DNA of 64,000 nucleotides from Chytridium lagenaria (taxonomy: Eukaryota > Chytridiomycota > Chytridiomycetes > Chytridiales > Chytridiaceae): assembly GCA_025449115.1 (NCBI GenBank), contig JAHLKC010000002.1, positions 496,001 to 560,000 on the forward strand, given 5' to 3'. This document shows, in pieces, positions 14,691-26,751 of the stretch. The translations under genes and the position numbers were made by a program. Under the pieces are notes generated by a model. The model made no database searches. It saw only the letters and a list, made by a program, of their open reading frames with translations, and was not told the origin of the DNA. Positions within the stretch are counted from its first letter, which is position 1; the number at the start of each line of letters is the position of its first letter.

Positions 14691-16043
14691 GTGCAATATG
14701 GAGATCGACGAAAAGAAGTAGAAAGCAGTTTGTTAGCTAAGTGTCTCCAGATTAAGAAAAAGGATTGTAGAGAGGAGGAAGTGAATTAACGCCTCCCCCA
14801 AGCTCCTGTCTCAAAATTCCTCCTCCCTTCACAATGACGCTTTCCACAGAACCCCAAGGAGCAGCATCCTCACCCCCTGTACCCCGTCAGCTCTCTACAC
14901 GGCAGGTAACAACAGCAATAGTAGGTCCAGACACACAGCAAGCATTCAAACAAGCCATTTAGCCTCCCCCGACCCGTACATCCTTCCGCATCCTCCAGGC
15001 TTCCATCCCATAGACCATCGTCGCCAATCAGTTTTGTTAATGCGCTTCAAAGCCATTTGTGATAGATCGGGGTGTGTAAGAAGAAGAGGTGGGTGTGGTT
15101 TAGCAGCAGCAACAACAGCCTCCCTTTATTACAAGGAGGAAAGACGGAGACGGGTGAAAGAAAAAAAAGTCTCTCAAGAAGATGCCAGAAGAAGGAAAAT
15201 TATCAAATTTTTCAATCAACGGCAAACCACCAACCTTTTGCGAACCTCATCTGAGATACCATATAATGTATTCGGAAACGGGATTAGACGGTTTGCCAGA
15301 GTACACGCATGCATTCACCTGCTGACGTGGCTACTCGTGGATGAGCCATTCATTACAAAGCAACCAAGAGATCAGAAGCTGTACGTACTTTATTTGTCAA
15401 CGGTTTAAATAAGAAGGACACGTTTTTCTTCGTCGTTCTTAGTAAACAGAGTGGAGAGAAGGTGATGGTTGGTGAGAGGGGGATGTAATCAAGGAAAAAT
15501 GATAAACAAAGACAAGAAAATAAATACGTGAATGACAATATCCATTCAACCTCATGCGCAGCAAGTCCAACACAACCAGAGCATAAAAGATTATTCTACT
15601 CCCTTTCGAAGATGAAGGAAAGACGATAGCAAAAAAACAATAGAAAAAAAAATAGAAAAGGTTGTTATCTATAAACAAAGGTAAGCATGCCGTGGCCAAA
15701 CAAGACAAACGGTTATTCACAAAGTAAATAGACCATTTAATCAAGCACAAATGAAAGGGTATAATTCAAAAATTGAGTGCGAGGGGCTTGGGAGGTAAAT
15801 CTAAGTCACGGAATGTGAAAGGGATATACGAGTATGGAAGGAGGCAGACGCAAAACTCTCAGCGGTCCTATCAAAAGCCAGAACTGTCGTCTTTAAATGA
15901 GTCACCGATAAGGCAAACTCCAATAAACCGGAAAGGTTGGCGATTGGATAGGAAAAGAAAGTCTTGCTTGGGATACCTGCGGTACACAACGGGACTGACT
16001 GGAACATAACTATACTAGCATAACCTCGCCTTCTTCTCAACCA
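14691..16043. other. Intergenic region with doubtful frames
   Basis: A plus-strand ATG at 14834 opens 42 codons rich in Ser, Gln and Pro, and a longer frame runs 15034-15408, basic and without family features. Neither shows domains or clear splice structure. The interval 15400-15780 is A-rich. The true first exon of the E2 gene is probably at the left end of this stretch. Confidence 0.35.
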
Positions 16044-17843
16044 TTAAGCCTATACCATAATAAAAGAAAAGAATCAGATATTTGCTAAAAGATGCATTTT
16101 AAGCACACACGAAGCAACTCTTACCTGATGATGACCTTCTACGTCTGAAACAAATTGAAATAAAGCCTTACGCTTATCCGCCACGACCACCGACGCATCG
16201 TCACGGAATGTGGACGAAGACGTGGGACAATCTACACCGATTGACATTTCAAACCTTGGTCGCCTTGTCCTTGCAACTCATCTGCAAGGGTCAAATAGTC
16301 TTGTACTCCCAGATTCCTCCATATCGAAATCGTTGTTATCCGTCGAAAGGGGATCGAAGCCATTACTGGAGTAATCCTGAACGTGATGCGAGTCAATAGC
16401 ATATAAACCTATTGAACATTCATTTGTTAAACGTTTGACAACAAAAACAAACAACAAATCAAAAAAAAGTGAAGCTTACGTCTGGCGGAAAGACCTTCAA
16501 GATATGCAAGCTGGACCGCATTACGCGTATTCGCGTCCTTTAAGACCATCTCAAGCGGGCCGACTTGTACTCCTTCAGATGCAGCGCAAATTCTAAAGGC
16601 CTCGTACAACTCAAATATTGTTGTGAGATTATAGCTGTTGCAACGATCTGAAGACTTTGTACGGTAAAAAGTCAATAACAGCTTCAAGACGATATCACAA
16701 ACATACTCAGGGAAGGTTAGTTGGAGCTGAGGGAAAATAAGATCAACTTCAACATCTTGTTGCGACATTTCTTCTTCAATTCTGTAATAAAAAAAGTTAA
16801 AGGCCTCGTGATCAATTCCTCAGGCCGGTCCTTGGTTGCCCAAACACCACGTCATTCAAGGAGAAAGTTGAAGAACTCTCCAACTTTGAAAGATCCAGGA
16901 AACAATGTTTTCAACATGGAGAAGACATGCAGGATATCTCGCCTGATGAATTTCCTTTGCAACCGCCGAAGAGCCTTTCAAGGCAACATCCGCCACCTGA
17001 ACTGGCTCAATTCCCGCCTCTTTACTATCTTCAATCTCATATTGATATCCCATCAAGTGTTCCTGAACCACATCATCCTCCACGCCTCCCACACTAAAAA
17101 TCCACTCTCATCGTCCCGCTTGCCGTTCAAAGAATCTTCTTGAGGCGCAAGCTCGTCTTGGGAAAGGGCATCGGCAGAGATAGTCTGCAATGTTGGCAAA
17201 TTTAGCCCCCAAAAACGTCACTAGCATCGTCAAAATCTTGCGCTTCTCTATCTAAGTAAAGAGGAAAGTCACATGTGGACATCGAATTCACTGTTGAACT
17301 GATGCCTTCAGCTACGTCAGTGGAGGAGGTCATCACAAGGTCGTCCTCCACCAACTCCAAACCATCTTCCAACACAATGTTTTGCGAGGGCGATGTCCAT
17401 GTATCAAGGACATTTCCAGAAACGGGACTGTCGGTTGGTGTAGATAGGGACGAGGTGAGGTGAGGAAGGGCGCCATCAATCATATAGGAATCATCGTCCT
17501 CGTCAAAATCGATGAGATTAAAATTAGAGGCAAAGTCATAAGAGTCGGTAGTTCGAATAGACTCGTCATCAAGATCATCACTGCCTACTTGTGACCCCGC
17601 CAAAAGGAAATGCTCCTGCTGCTGGTACAAAACGTCGGCACATGAGGACATGGAGGTAAACGAAGTTGTGGAGGAGTGGAAGACAGTGGGTGTAAAAGTG
17701 TTTTGCAACATTGAAGTCATTGAAAGTATCATCTTCGGTGGTTGTCTGCGCAAGCGTAGACGCTGGTGCTGCTTGCTGTTGCTGTTGCTTCTGCTGTTGC
17801 TGTCATTGCTATATCGATGTTTGCCGGCAAGGTTTGAGCTGAC
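16044..17843 (-). CDS. Unrecognised acidic protein
   Basis: A multi-exon minus-strand gene. It probably starts at 17843 (MSAQTLPANIDIAMT) with an Ala/Thr-rich stretch written in GCT/ACT triplets, then a long acidic Ser/Asp/Thr-rich region (17202-17736; NFNLIDFDEDDDSYMIDGAL, LEDGLELVEDDLVMTSS), then a helical part with QQDVEVDLIFPQLQLTFPEY and FRICAASEGVQVGPLEMVLK (16427-16770), and a Ser/Asp-rich end with DYLTLADELQ and FRDDASVVVADKRKALFQFV. The stop at 16044 follows a canonical intron (GTAAGA...GGTATAG). The composition suggests a soluble regulatory or scaffold protein, but I recognise no domain and propose no function. One-base frame changes occur near 17730 and probably 16790-16850. Confidence 0.5.
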
Positions 17844-18457
17844 ATTGAAAATTCGAGTGGGGTTGTTTGTGGAGGAAAAAAAAGAGAGAAAGGATTAAAA
17901 TATGGCAAAATGCTCAAAACTTTTCATGGGTTGAGAACTTGAGAGAGATTGACAGAATTTTTTGTTGTGGGGTGGTGAAGAATGGGTGGGTGGGTTGTGA
18001 TGTTAAGAGAGTCTTTCTTATCTTAAGATGTCAAACAAAGGCTGTTTTAGCTGGTATCCATCGGATGTTCGTGGTTTGGATGATTCTTTTTAAAATGTTA
18101 TCAAGGATATTGGCTACAATATCTGCAGTTAACGATAACAATGGACGATTCAAGCTTAACAGCAAATCACCTTTCTTCAAGGTAGCAAGCCCTGAGCTAT
18201 GTCTTCTTTAGCCATCAAAAACAAAAACCTAGACGAAAAGATCTTACAGAAAAAATGATGTGACAAGAACTTATGTATTCGGAAACGCGTCAAACAGATG
18301 CGCGTCAAAACATGTTTTAACTACAACAATATAAAAAAAAAGGTAATTCAATAACAATGCGAAATGGAACTAAAGGCAACAAAAACCGATAATACATGTA
18401 AAAATAAAAGTAACAACAGCAGTAAAGAAAAAAAAAGAAAATAAAGAAAAGTAGGAA
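17844..18457. other. Intergenic region; left arm of the tandem duplication
   Basis: No gene is recognised. From about 18130 onward the sequence resembles 22740 onward: both share a GGACGATTC block, an AGCAAGCCC-GAGCTAT block and a region with ACGCGTCAAA-AGATGCGCGTCAA. This is the 3' flank of the first von Willebrand A gene and marks the left end of its duplication. Confidence 0.6.
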
Positions 18458-21400
18458 TTACACGTAAAAGTCAGGTAAGATCTTCTTCATCTCCTTCGTC
18501 AATCTCTTCATCGTCTGCAGTTCCTGGCACTTTGCAAACAACTCGAAACACTTTTTCGATGTCTCATCATCCAAGTCCATATCCGAAACCCTATTGTAAG
18601 CCTCCGTCATCCTCTTCATCGACTTCAGGATCCCTCATACTCCTTGGACACCGCCAACCGCTTCCTCTCATACTCCTCCGTCCATCCATATACACCGGGG
18701 TGAGGGTTATCCACAGTATGCCCGTGTCGGTTAGGCGTCACCCTCATACACATAGGCCGTGACTTAAACGCCAATTTAAGCTCTGCCATAACCTCCCAGC
18801 CCACCCCATGATTCCACATCCTATCTATAAGAGCTGTCGCATGTCTCTTCAACTGCCACGGCGGCTCAACTCGTCCACTTGGTACCAATACACATCGCAA
18901 CCCCAACAGTCCCCAACAACCTCTCATCCATCATCTGCACCACCTCAACAGCATCCATCCTCTGCAGCTTGTGCGTCTTTCCAAACACCTCAACTTTCAT
19001 CCCCATCAACTTAAGTTCAACGTCTTCAACCCCCGTCCACGCGTCAACATCATTCACCATCGTCCTTAAAGTCTCTTAGCATACCGATACCTCACCCAGT
19101 CCACACCTTCAAATCCCCCGAAAACTCATCCCGAACCATCTTCCTCGCTGCAACACAACAGCATCATCCACATCCTCCCGTCTCTTCCACACAGCCCGCA
19201 AAGCACCCGCCTTTGCAGCATTCTCATACCACCCCGTTCTTGATCCCAAAACCGCAGCTTCAGCAACAACCTTGGCAACATCCTCCTCGCTGCACCCATC
19301 CTCCTCCACCCTCATCTCAAAAGCCTTCTCAGGCTCACCCTCCCTAACATCAACCCGCATAATCATCCCCAAAACTCTAACCAACCTCAATACTTCCTCA
19401 AACAGCCTGGTCTCCTTCACCAACGGTACAAGCTTCTCTATAAGCTCCTTCCCATCCAACGACTTCCCCAAAAACACCTCAACAGGGTGCAACGCCTTCA
19501 ACGGATCATACCCTTCGTCCTCCTCACCCACAAACATCTTGGCTATCGCATCATCCCCAATAAACCTCTTCTGAACCTCCTCCTTCTCCACGCCCTCCAC
19601 CCCTCCAACCCACTTTTTAAACGAAGCAACAGCATTCCCCGCCAGCTCCTTTGCCACCAACTTCAACGTCCCCTCTACATCCCCACCATCCCTCCACACA
19701 TACCCCAAACACCCTACCACGATTTTAGCAACCGAATCCGCCGGATTCAACATCCCATCCTCCTTCAACCCCTTCACAACACTGAAAGCAGGAACCGGCC
19801 CTGAATCCCTCAACGACGCCAAAACACACCTCACAACCTCCCACGTGGCCTTGGATGCCTTGACCCCATTCTCATGGGTCCACGTGAATCCTTTCCCAGG
19901 CTGCAACAAGTGCATCAATGTGGATGCCTGCACACCTGCACCCAACGAAGGGAACACCACCAGACTCCAGAAACAAGGTACGACTGAATCACGCCGTACA
20001 ATGATGGGAGGTACGTGAGGGACTTGTATGCGCGTGAAAGGACCGGGTCGTTAGGGTGGGATAGGATCAGTGCGGATGAATGAGGGGCACCTGTGATGGG
20101 ACATTTGAAGGTGTCCATGTCGCCGATTTCATTACGAAGATGAGCGGCTGACGCGGCGGAGAGGACGGAAGCGCGGGATAGAGTGTTGATGCGTGCGGAC
20201 CATGCGTCGGCGAAATCAGGGAGACCGGTGATGGGGTGCGCAGGGAAGACGATATCAACGAGTCGCACCATGCAGAGCTGGAGGATGAGTTCCATCCAAG
20301 GGTGGAGGTCTTTTTCGGATGTTGGGGTCTCATCAAGATCAGCGAGGACCGAGAGGGCGGTCTCGAGTGTGACGAGACATTGCACAGGATGGCCGACGAC
20401 TCCGATTTCTTCGTCAATGGGGTCGATGGTTTCAACAGAGGTTGGAGCGGGGAGCTTGAGGATTGGGGTGGATGAGTTGAGGGAGAGTAACTTGTCGACC
20501 ATCTCGCTGTGGGCGATTGCTGTGGGTTTGTCGAGGACGCCGAGGAAGGGCTCGTTTAGGTTATCCTTCAACACAGTCGCTTGGGCCACGAGGGCATCAG
20601 GGTCAACAAGATCCGACCTCCCAACGGCCTGCAACATGGACATGAGATAGACCTTGATGGACTCGATTAACACAGCAGAATTCACACCCTTGACCCTCTT
20701 GAGCGACTTTTCCCAGTAAACCGATCGCAAGTCGTCTCCAACAGCCCCCAACATTGCTGCAGAGATGCCCGTCGACTTCAACTTGTATTCAATGTTGTTG
20801 ATGACGTTGCCAGGCAAGGCTGGATCCTCGGTGAGGGGTTCGAAAGGTGTCAAGGTCGAGGTTAGCATAGCCTAAAGGCTTTGAGACCCCTGGATTCGGC
20901 TTCGACGGCAGCTTGGTCGATGCTACCGTTCTGGGCGGTGGTCTGAAGCATGGTGAGGATGATTCCGAGGCCCTCAGCCAGGATCCCTGCCGAAGAGCTC
21001 TCGGGCCTCAGGATCAGACCGCCAGTCGTGACCGCTGCTTGCTATTTGTGGAGAAAAAGAAAACAAAAACAAAAACGTGTCAAGAGAAAGTGTGTTTTCA
21101 AAAGTACGAAAAAACAAGCAAGACTGAGAGTTGAGGGGGTGTTCTCCGCATAAAAGGAATGCGAGTTGATTTACCTGAACCAAACGTTGTTGGTAGGAAT
21201 GTTACCATACAATATGGCACAATGGTCACATTCATCTCCTCCACCACCTTATTCAACACCTTAAACACATCGTCCTCAAAGCCATGCTCCCTTAGCCACT
21301 GCTTCTCCTTACGAGCTTCCGATGACACACCATGGGCTTGTGATGCGGGACATTATCCGTAATCACAAAACACAACACGTTATCCGTTGGCCTCAAATTT

Positions 21401-22020
21401 TCCATCATCAACGCGAGTGCCGCTGCAACATTCTCGGGACCATCACCGCCGGAAGCGTTGACATTTGGAAAGCCAGGGGGCTTGCAGAGCACCATGCTGC
21501 GGGCGTATGCGGCGAGAGCAGAGGGGAGAGGTTGGCATCGGAGGCGGTGACGTAGCATCCGGAGCGGTCTTCGGTGAAGGTGTAAATGTGCAGTTGGACA
21601 CCTACTCGTGCCGTTTCGCAAAAGCAGGCGGTCATTTCCTTTATCGCTTCAAGCTGGCTAGACACTGTTTTTAGCATACGTTAGTAACTTAGAAGAGAGT
21701 CAAAGGTTGAAATGAAGCTCAACGTACTCGAGCCCGTGATATCAATTGTAAACACCACATGCAACAGCTTTCTTGCAGAGGCAACAACGTCCTTTGAATG
21801 GACGGTCATGGCAACAGTCTCGTTAGAGGAGTAGTAGTTGTTGATGTTTGTACTTGTAGTAAGATAGTAGCAGTAGTAGCAGTAGGTAGTAGTAGTAACT
21901 GATTGTTGTTAATTGGTTTTAAAGAAAAGAAACTGGACATTCTTCATCGTCTTTTTATATTTTTTTTTATTATTCAATTGTCAAATAATGCACAGTCTTT
22001 GTTACACAGCACATTTCGTT
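18130..22020. repeat. Tandem duplication, unit A
   Basis: Unit A holds the first von Willebrand A-domain gene, its 3' flank and its promoter. It matches unit B at about 22740-26630 along its whole length, ending in a shared block around AGTCTTTGTTACAC (about 21990 and 26612). Within the genes, long stretches are almost identical, for example 19380-19500 against 24020-24145 with one substitution and one missing base. Unit spacing is about 4.6 kb. Confidence 0.85.
18458..21809 (-). CDS. Von Willebrand factor A-domain protein, copy A
   Basis: Starts at 21809 (MTVHSKDVVASARKLLHVVF). Exon 1 ends in DITGS and splices with exon 2 to give FTIDITGSMSSQLEAIKEM: a VWA domain whose metal-site motif is D-x-T-x-S. 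The domain continues with VGVQLHIYTFTED, a Gly/Asp-rich GGDGPENVAAALALMM, LCFVITDNVPHH and FEDDVFKVLNKVVEEMNVTI. After an intron near 21060-21170 comes GGLILRPESSAGILAEGLGI, and then a long helical region of about 700 residues without a recognised domain, ending in a charged segment (EEYERKRLAVSKEYE) and DFYV at 18458. Proteins of this shape are intracellular and may act in ligand- or metal-dependent assemblies; the function is unknown. A few one-base indels (about 21330, 21540, 19100, 18640) need correction, but most of the frame is open. Confidence 0.75.
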
Positions 22021-22280
22021 ATTATTATTATGTATTACATAATGCATATTACAAGAGAAACTGTGCAAAGCAAACGAGCCCTAAACACGTCCGAATACGC
22101 GTCATTCTCTCTCCTCTCTTGACTCTCGTACTCAAGATAACGTGCATGTAAACAGAAATAAAATGAACAAATAAAACATAACATGTCAACTAAACTAGAA
22201 CACGCACGCGAGACTAAACGCGTCCAGAACCCCTTTAACCCTTACAGAACAACCTTCGCTCACTCTCTCCTCTCACTCAT
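21810..22280. promoter_or_regulatory. Upstream region of copy A
   Basis: Directly upstream of the copy A start lies a TAG/GTA triplet-rich stretch (21825-21900), then AT-rich DNA. The first 200 bases are shared with the region upstream of copy B, so the promoter was copied along with the gene. Nothing else is recognised. Confidence 0.5.
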
Positions 22281-22690
22281 TCAACCCCGCATCACGCTAT
22301 CTCCGTCACAGCGGTAAACCACAAACCCCTCAAACTTCTCCTCAGCCAACGACTGCGTAGAGAGATGATACCGCGATAACCGCTTGGACGCGTCGACCCC
22401 GGAACACGCGACCTCCAAATACCGAGCACACATATCCGCCGCGATAACACGCGATCCCAACTCCACCCACTGGCCCACCCTCCCACCACGGCGGTGTACA
22501 ACTGGTTGCGCGGTAATACCGTAGCAAACAACGTAATCTCCTGCCCGCCGTCGGCAAGCAAGGTCTTCATCCGCCCGGCGGAACTGTGCGGGCATGACCC
22601 AACCCTCCACAGCCACTAAGCCTCCCAGCAATACTACCCTCGTTTGCGCTTCCGGGGTACAACTGCAAGAAGCCTCACATCCTCACGCGA
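22281..22690 (-). CDS. Orphan GC-rich open frame between the duplicates
   Basis: An open minus-strand frame of more than 115 codons ends at 22281 and is GC-rich against its AT-rich surroundings. It reads GRVGQWVELGSRVIAADMCA, ARYLEVACSGVDASKRLSRY and EEKFEGFVVYRCDGDSVMRG. It belongs neither to unit A nor to unit B of the duplication. No start context or family is recognised. It may be a remnant or exon of another gene; a second open frame overlaps it, so coding is not certain. Confidence 0.3.
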
Positions 22691-22739
22691 CAACCGATTG
22701 CAGCGCTTCACGTTTCATGCGGCCCACGTGCTTTGTAGT

Positions 22740-25700
22740 TGTGAATGATGACGCTGGACGATTCTCCATAGCAACTCAACCCGCTTTCTTCCAGATAGCA
22801 AGCCCAGAGCTATTTCGCCTTTAGCGATCAAAAACCTGGACGAACAGATATTCCAGAATGAAATGATGTGACACCTTTGCATATATATTCGCAAACGCGT
22901 CAAAGAGATGCGCGTCAATACATGTACAGCAACCAAAGGTATATAAAAAAGGTAATTCGAAAACAATGAGAAATGGAACCAAAGCAACAAATAGCTGTTA
23001 ATAAATACATGTTAAAAGTAACAACAGCAGTAAAGAAAACCAGAATTACCCAAAAAAAAAAGAAAAGAAAAGGAAAGAAAGAAAAGAAAAGCAAAAAAAG
23101 GAGGTATCACACGTAAAAGTCAGGTAAAATCTTCTTCATCCCGTTAGCCAATTTCTTAATCGTCTGCAGTTCCTGGCACTTTGAAAACAGTTTTATAGAC
23201 TTTCTCGACGTCTCATCATCCAAGTCCATATCCGAAACCCTATTATAAGCCTTCGTCATCCTCTTCATCGCCTTCAGAATCTCCTCATACTCCTTGGACA
23301 CCGCCAACCTCTTCTTCTCATACTCCTCCGTCATCCATATACACCAGGGTGAGGGTTATCCACAGTATGCCCGTGTCGATTAGGCTTCACCCTCATACAC
23401 GTAGCAAGCCGTGCCTGTCTAAACGTAAATTTAAGATCCAAGGTAGCCATCACACCCGCCCCATCCACATCCTATCTTCAAGAGCCACCGCATGTCGCTT
23501 CAACTGCCGTCGCGGCTCACTCGTCACTTGGTACCATACACATCGCAAATCCAACAGTCCCCAACAACCTCTTATCCATCATCTGCACCACCTCAACAGC
23601 ATCATCCTCTGCAACTTGTACATCTTCCCAAACACCTCAACTTTCATCCCCATCAACTTAAGTTCAACGTCTTCAACCCCCGTCCACGCGTCAACATCAC
23701 ACACCATCGCCCTTAACCTCTCCTTAGCATACGATGCCTCACACCACTCAACACCCTCAAATCCCCCGAAAACTCATCCCGAACCATCTTCCTCGCTGCA
23801 AACAACAGCATCATCCACATCCTCCCGTCTCTTCCACACAGCCGCAAAGCACCCGTCTTTGCAACATTCTCATACCACCCCGTTCTTGATCCCAAAACCG
23901 CAGCCTCAGCAACAACCTTGGCAACATCCTCCTCGCTACACCCATCCTCCTCCACCCTCATCTCAAAAGCCTTCTCAGGCTCTCCCTCCCTAACATCAAC
24001 CCGCATAATCATCCCCAAAACTCTAACCAACCTCAATACTTCCTCAAACAACCTGGTCTCCTTCACCAACGGTACAAGCTTCTCTATAAGCTCCTTCCCA
24101 TCCAACGACTTCCCCAAAAACACCTCAACAGGTGCAACGCCTTCAACGGATCATACCCTTCCACCTCCTCACCACAAACATCTTGGCTATCGCATCATCC
24201 CCAATAAACCTCTTCTGAACCTCCTCCTTCTCCACGCCCTCCACCCTCCACCCACTTTTTAAACGAAGCAACAGCATCCCGCCAACTCCTTTCCACCAAC
24301 TTCAACGTCCCTCCACATCCCCACATCCTCTCACATACCCAACACCCTACACGATTTTAGCAACCGAATCCGCCGGATTCAACATCCCATCCTCTTCAAC
24401 CCCTTCACAACACTGAAAGCAGGAACCGGCCTGAATCCTCAACGACGCCAAAACACACCTCACAACCTCCCACGTGCTTGGATGCCTTGACCCCATCTCA
24501 TGGTCCACGTGAACCCTTTCCCAGGTGCAACAAGTCCATCAATGTGGATGCCTGCACACCTGCACCAAGGAAGGGAACACCACCAAGCTCCCAGAAACAA
24601 GGTACGACTGAATCACGCCTGTACAATGATGGGAGGTACGTGAGGGACTTGTATGCGCGTGAAAGGACCGGGTCGTTAGGGTGGGATAGGATCAGTGCGA
24701 TGAATGAGGTACCTGTGATGGGACATTTGAAGTGTCCATGGTCCGATTTCATTACGAAGATGACGGCTGACGCGGCGGAGAGAGAGGCGCGGATAGAGTG
24801 TTGATGCGTGCGGACCATGCGTCGGCGAAATCGGGGAGACGGGATGGGGTGCGCAGGGAAGACGATATCAACGAGTCGCACCATGCAGAGCTGGAGGATG
24901 AGTTCTATCCAAGGGTGGAGGTCTTTTTCGGATGTTGGGGTCTCATCGAGTTCAGCGAGGACAGAGAGGGCGGTCTCGAGTGTGACGAGACATTGGACGG
25001 GATGGCCAACAACTCCGGTTTCTTTGTCAACGGGTCGATGGTTTCAACAGAGGTTGGAGCGGGGAGGTTTAGGATTGGGGTGGATGAGTTGAGGGAGAGT
25101 AACTTGTCGACCATCTCGCTGTGGGCGATTGCTGTGGGTTTGTCGAGGACGCCGAGGAAGGGCTCGTGCAGTGTATCCTTTATCACGGTCGCTTGGGCCA
25201 CGAGGGCATCAGGGTCAACAAGATCCGACCTCCCAACGGCCTGCAACATGGACATGAGATAGACCTTGATGGACTCGATTAACAGCAGAATTCACACCCT
25301 TGACCTCTTGAGCGCCTTTTCCCCAGTAAACCGATCGCAAGTCGTCTCCAAAAGCCCCACCATTGCTGAGAGATGCCCGTCCACCTATACTCCTTGTATG
25401 CATTTGATGGCGGTGCTAGGAAAGGCTGGATCCTCGGTGAGAGGTTCAAATGTGTCAAGATCGAAGCGGGTGTAGTTAAACGGCTCGAGACCCCTTGATT
25501 TGCTTTGACAGCAACTTGATCGATGTGCCTTTCTCAATGGTGGTCTGAAGCATGGTGAGGATATTCCGAGGCCCTTAGCAAGGAAATCGGCCGAATAAGT
25601 ATCGGGCGTCAGGATCAGACCGCCAGTCGTGACCGCTGCTTGCTATTTGTGGAGAAAAAGAAAACAAAAACAAAATCGTGTCAAGAGAAAGTGTGGTTTC

Positions 25701-26630
25701 AAAAGAACGAAAAAACAAACAAGACTGAGAGTTGAGGGGGGTGTTCTCCGCATAAATAGGAACGCCGAGTTGATTTACCTGAAACCAAACGTTGTTGGTA
25801 GGAATGTAACCATACAATATGGCACAATGGTCACATTCATCTCCTCACCACCTTATTCACACCTTAAACACATCGTCCTCATAGCCATGCTCCCTTAGCC
25901 ACTCCTTCTCCTTACGAGCTTCCGATGACACACCATGGGCGTTGTGATGCGGACATTATCCGTGATCACAAAACACAACACATTATCCGTCGGCTCAAAG
26001 TTTCCATCATCAAGGCGAGTGCCGCTGCAACATTGTCGGGACCATCACCACCGGAAGCGTTGACATTGGAAAGCCAGGGCTGCAGAGCTCTATGCTACGG
26101 GCTACCGGCGAGGAGCATTGGAGAGAGGTTGGCATCGGAGCAGTAACATAGCAGCCAGAGTGGTCTTCGGTGAGGTGTAATGTGCAGCTGACACCTACTC
26201 TTGCCGTTTCGCAAAAGCAGGCGGTCATTTCCTTATCCCTTCAAGCTGTCTAGACACTGTTGAAATGTATTTAGTAAGTGTATGAAAAGAAAGTAAGAAA
26301 GTGAAAGAGATGGTCAAGAGTTACTTGAACTTGTGATGTCCAGTGTCAACACCACATGCAGCAGCTTATTCGCAGAGCTGTAGCAGCTGGCAACATGGTC
26401 ATTGTTCTGTGAGTTCTTTTTTAGAGTAGTAGTGAGTAGTAGTGAGTAGCTGTAGTGTGTATGCAAGTAAATAAGTAGTAGTAGTAGTAGTAGTAGTAGT
26501 AGGAGTAGTAGTAGTTGTTGTTGTTGTTTTTTATTTTAATTACTTGGGGGGAGATGTAGAGTATATGTATACTCTACCTAATATATTATCATAAATATTT
26601 AATAATGCGCAGTCTTTGTTACACCAGCAC
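22740..26630. repeat. Tandem duplication, unit B
   Basis: Second unit of the duplication described at 18130-22020, in the same orientation. Relative to unit A the differences are dominated by single missing bases, mostly inside short runs of the same base, with few substitutions. Examples are 24160-24300 and 24700-24850. Confidence 0.85.
23107..26402 (-). pseudogene. Von Willebrand factor A-domain protein, copy B, multiply frameshifted
   Basis: A near-copy of the gene at 18458-21809 with the same exon layout. It starts at about 26402; exon 1 has LLHVVLTLDITSS, so the metal-site motif remains D-x-T-x-S. The second exon (SRQLEGI) soon loses frame. Later segments keep long conserved pieces (VYLMS then MLQAVGRSDLVDPDALVAQA, KSLDGKELIEKLVPLVKETR, ILPDFYV at the end), but the frame changes dozens of times through one-base deletions. 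Either the copy is decaying, or two nearly identical repeats were poorly resolved in assembly. The low substitution rate and protein-like conservation between breaks favour the second reading; I cannot decide from sequence alone. Confidence 0.7.
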
Positions 26631-26751
26631 ATTCAATTCATTCATTCATCCATCACATCCACATCATCCAATATTACATATATAAATATACAATCCACAA
26701 TCCACTATTATTATATATTTACTTGTTAAATAAATAAATATACACTTTTAT
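26403..26751. promoter_or_regulatory. Divergent promoter with TAG triplet repeat
   Basis: About 350 bases separate the copy B start and the epoxide hydrolase start. At about 26470-26525 is a run of GTA/TAG triplets that turns into TTG triplets, a microsatellite. The rest is AT-rich, with AGTCTTTGTTACACCAGCAC shared with copy A upstream DNA. Confidence 0.6.
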
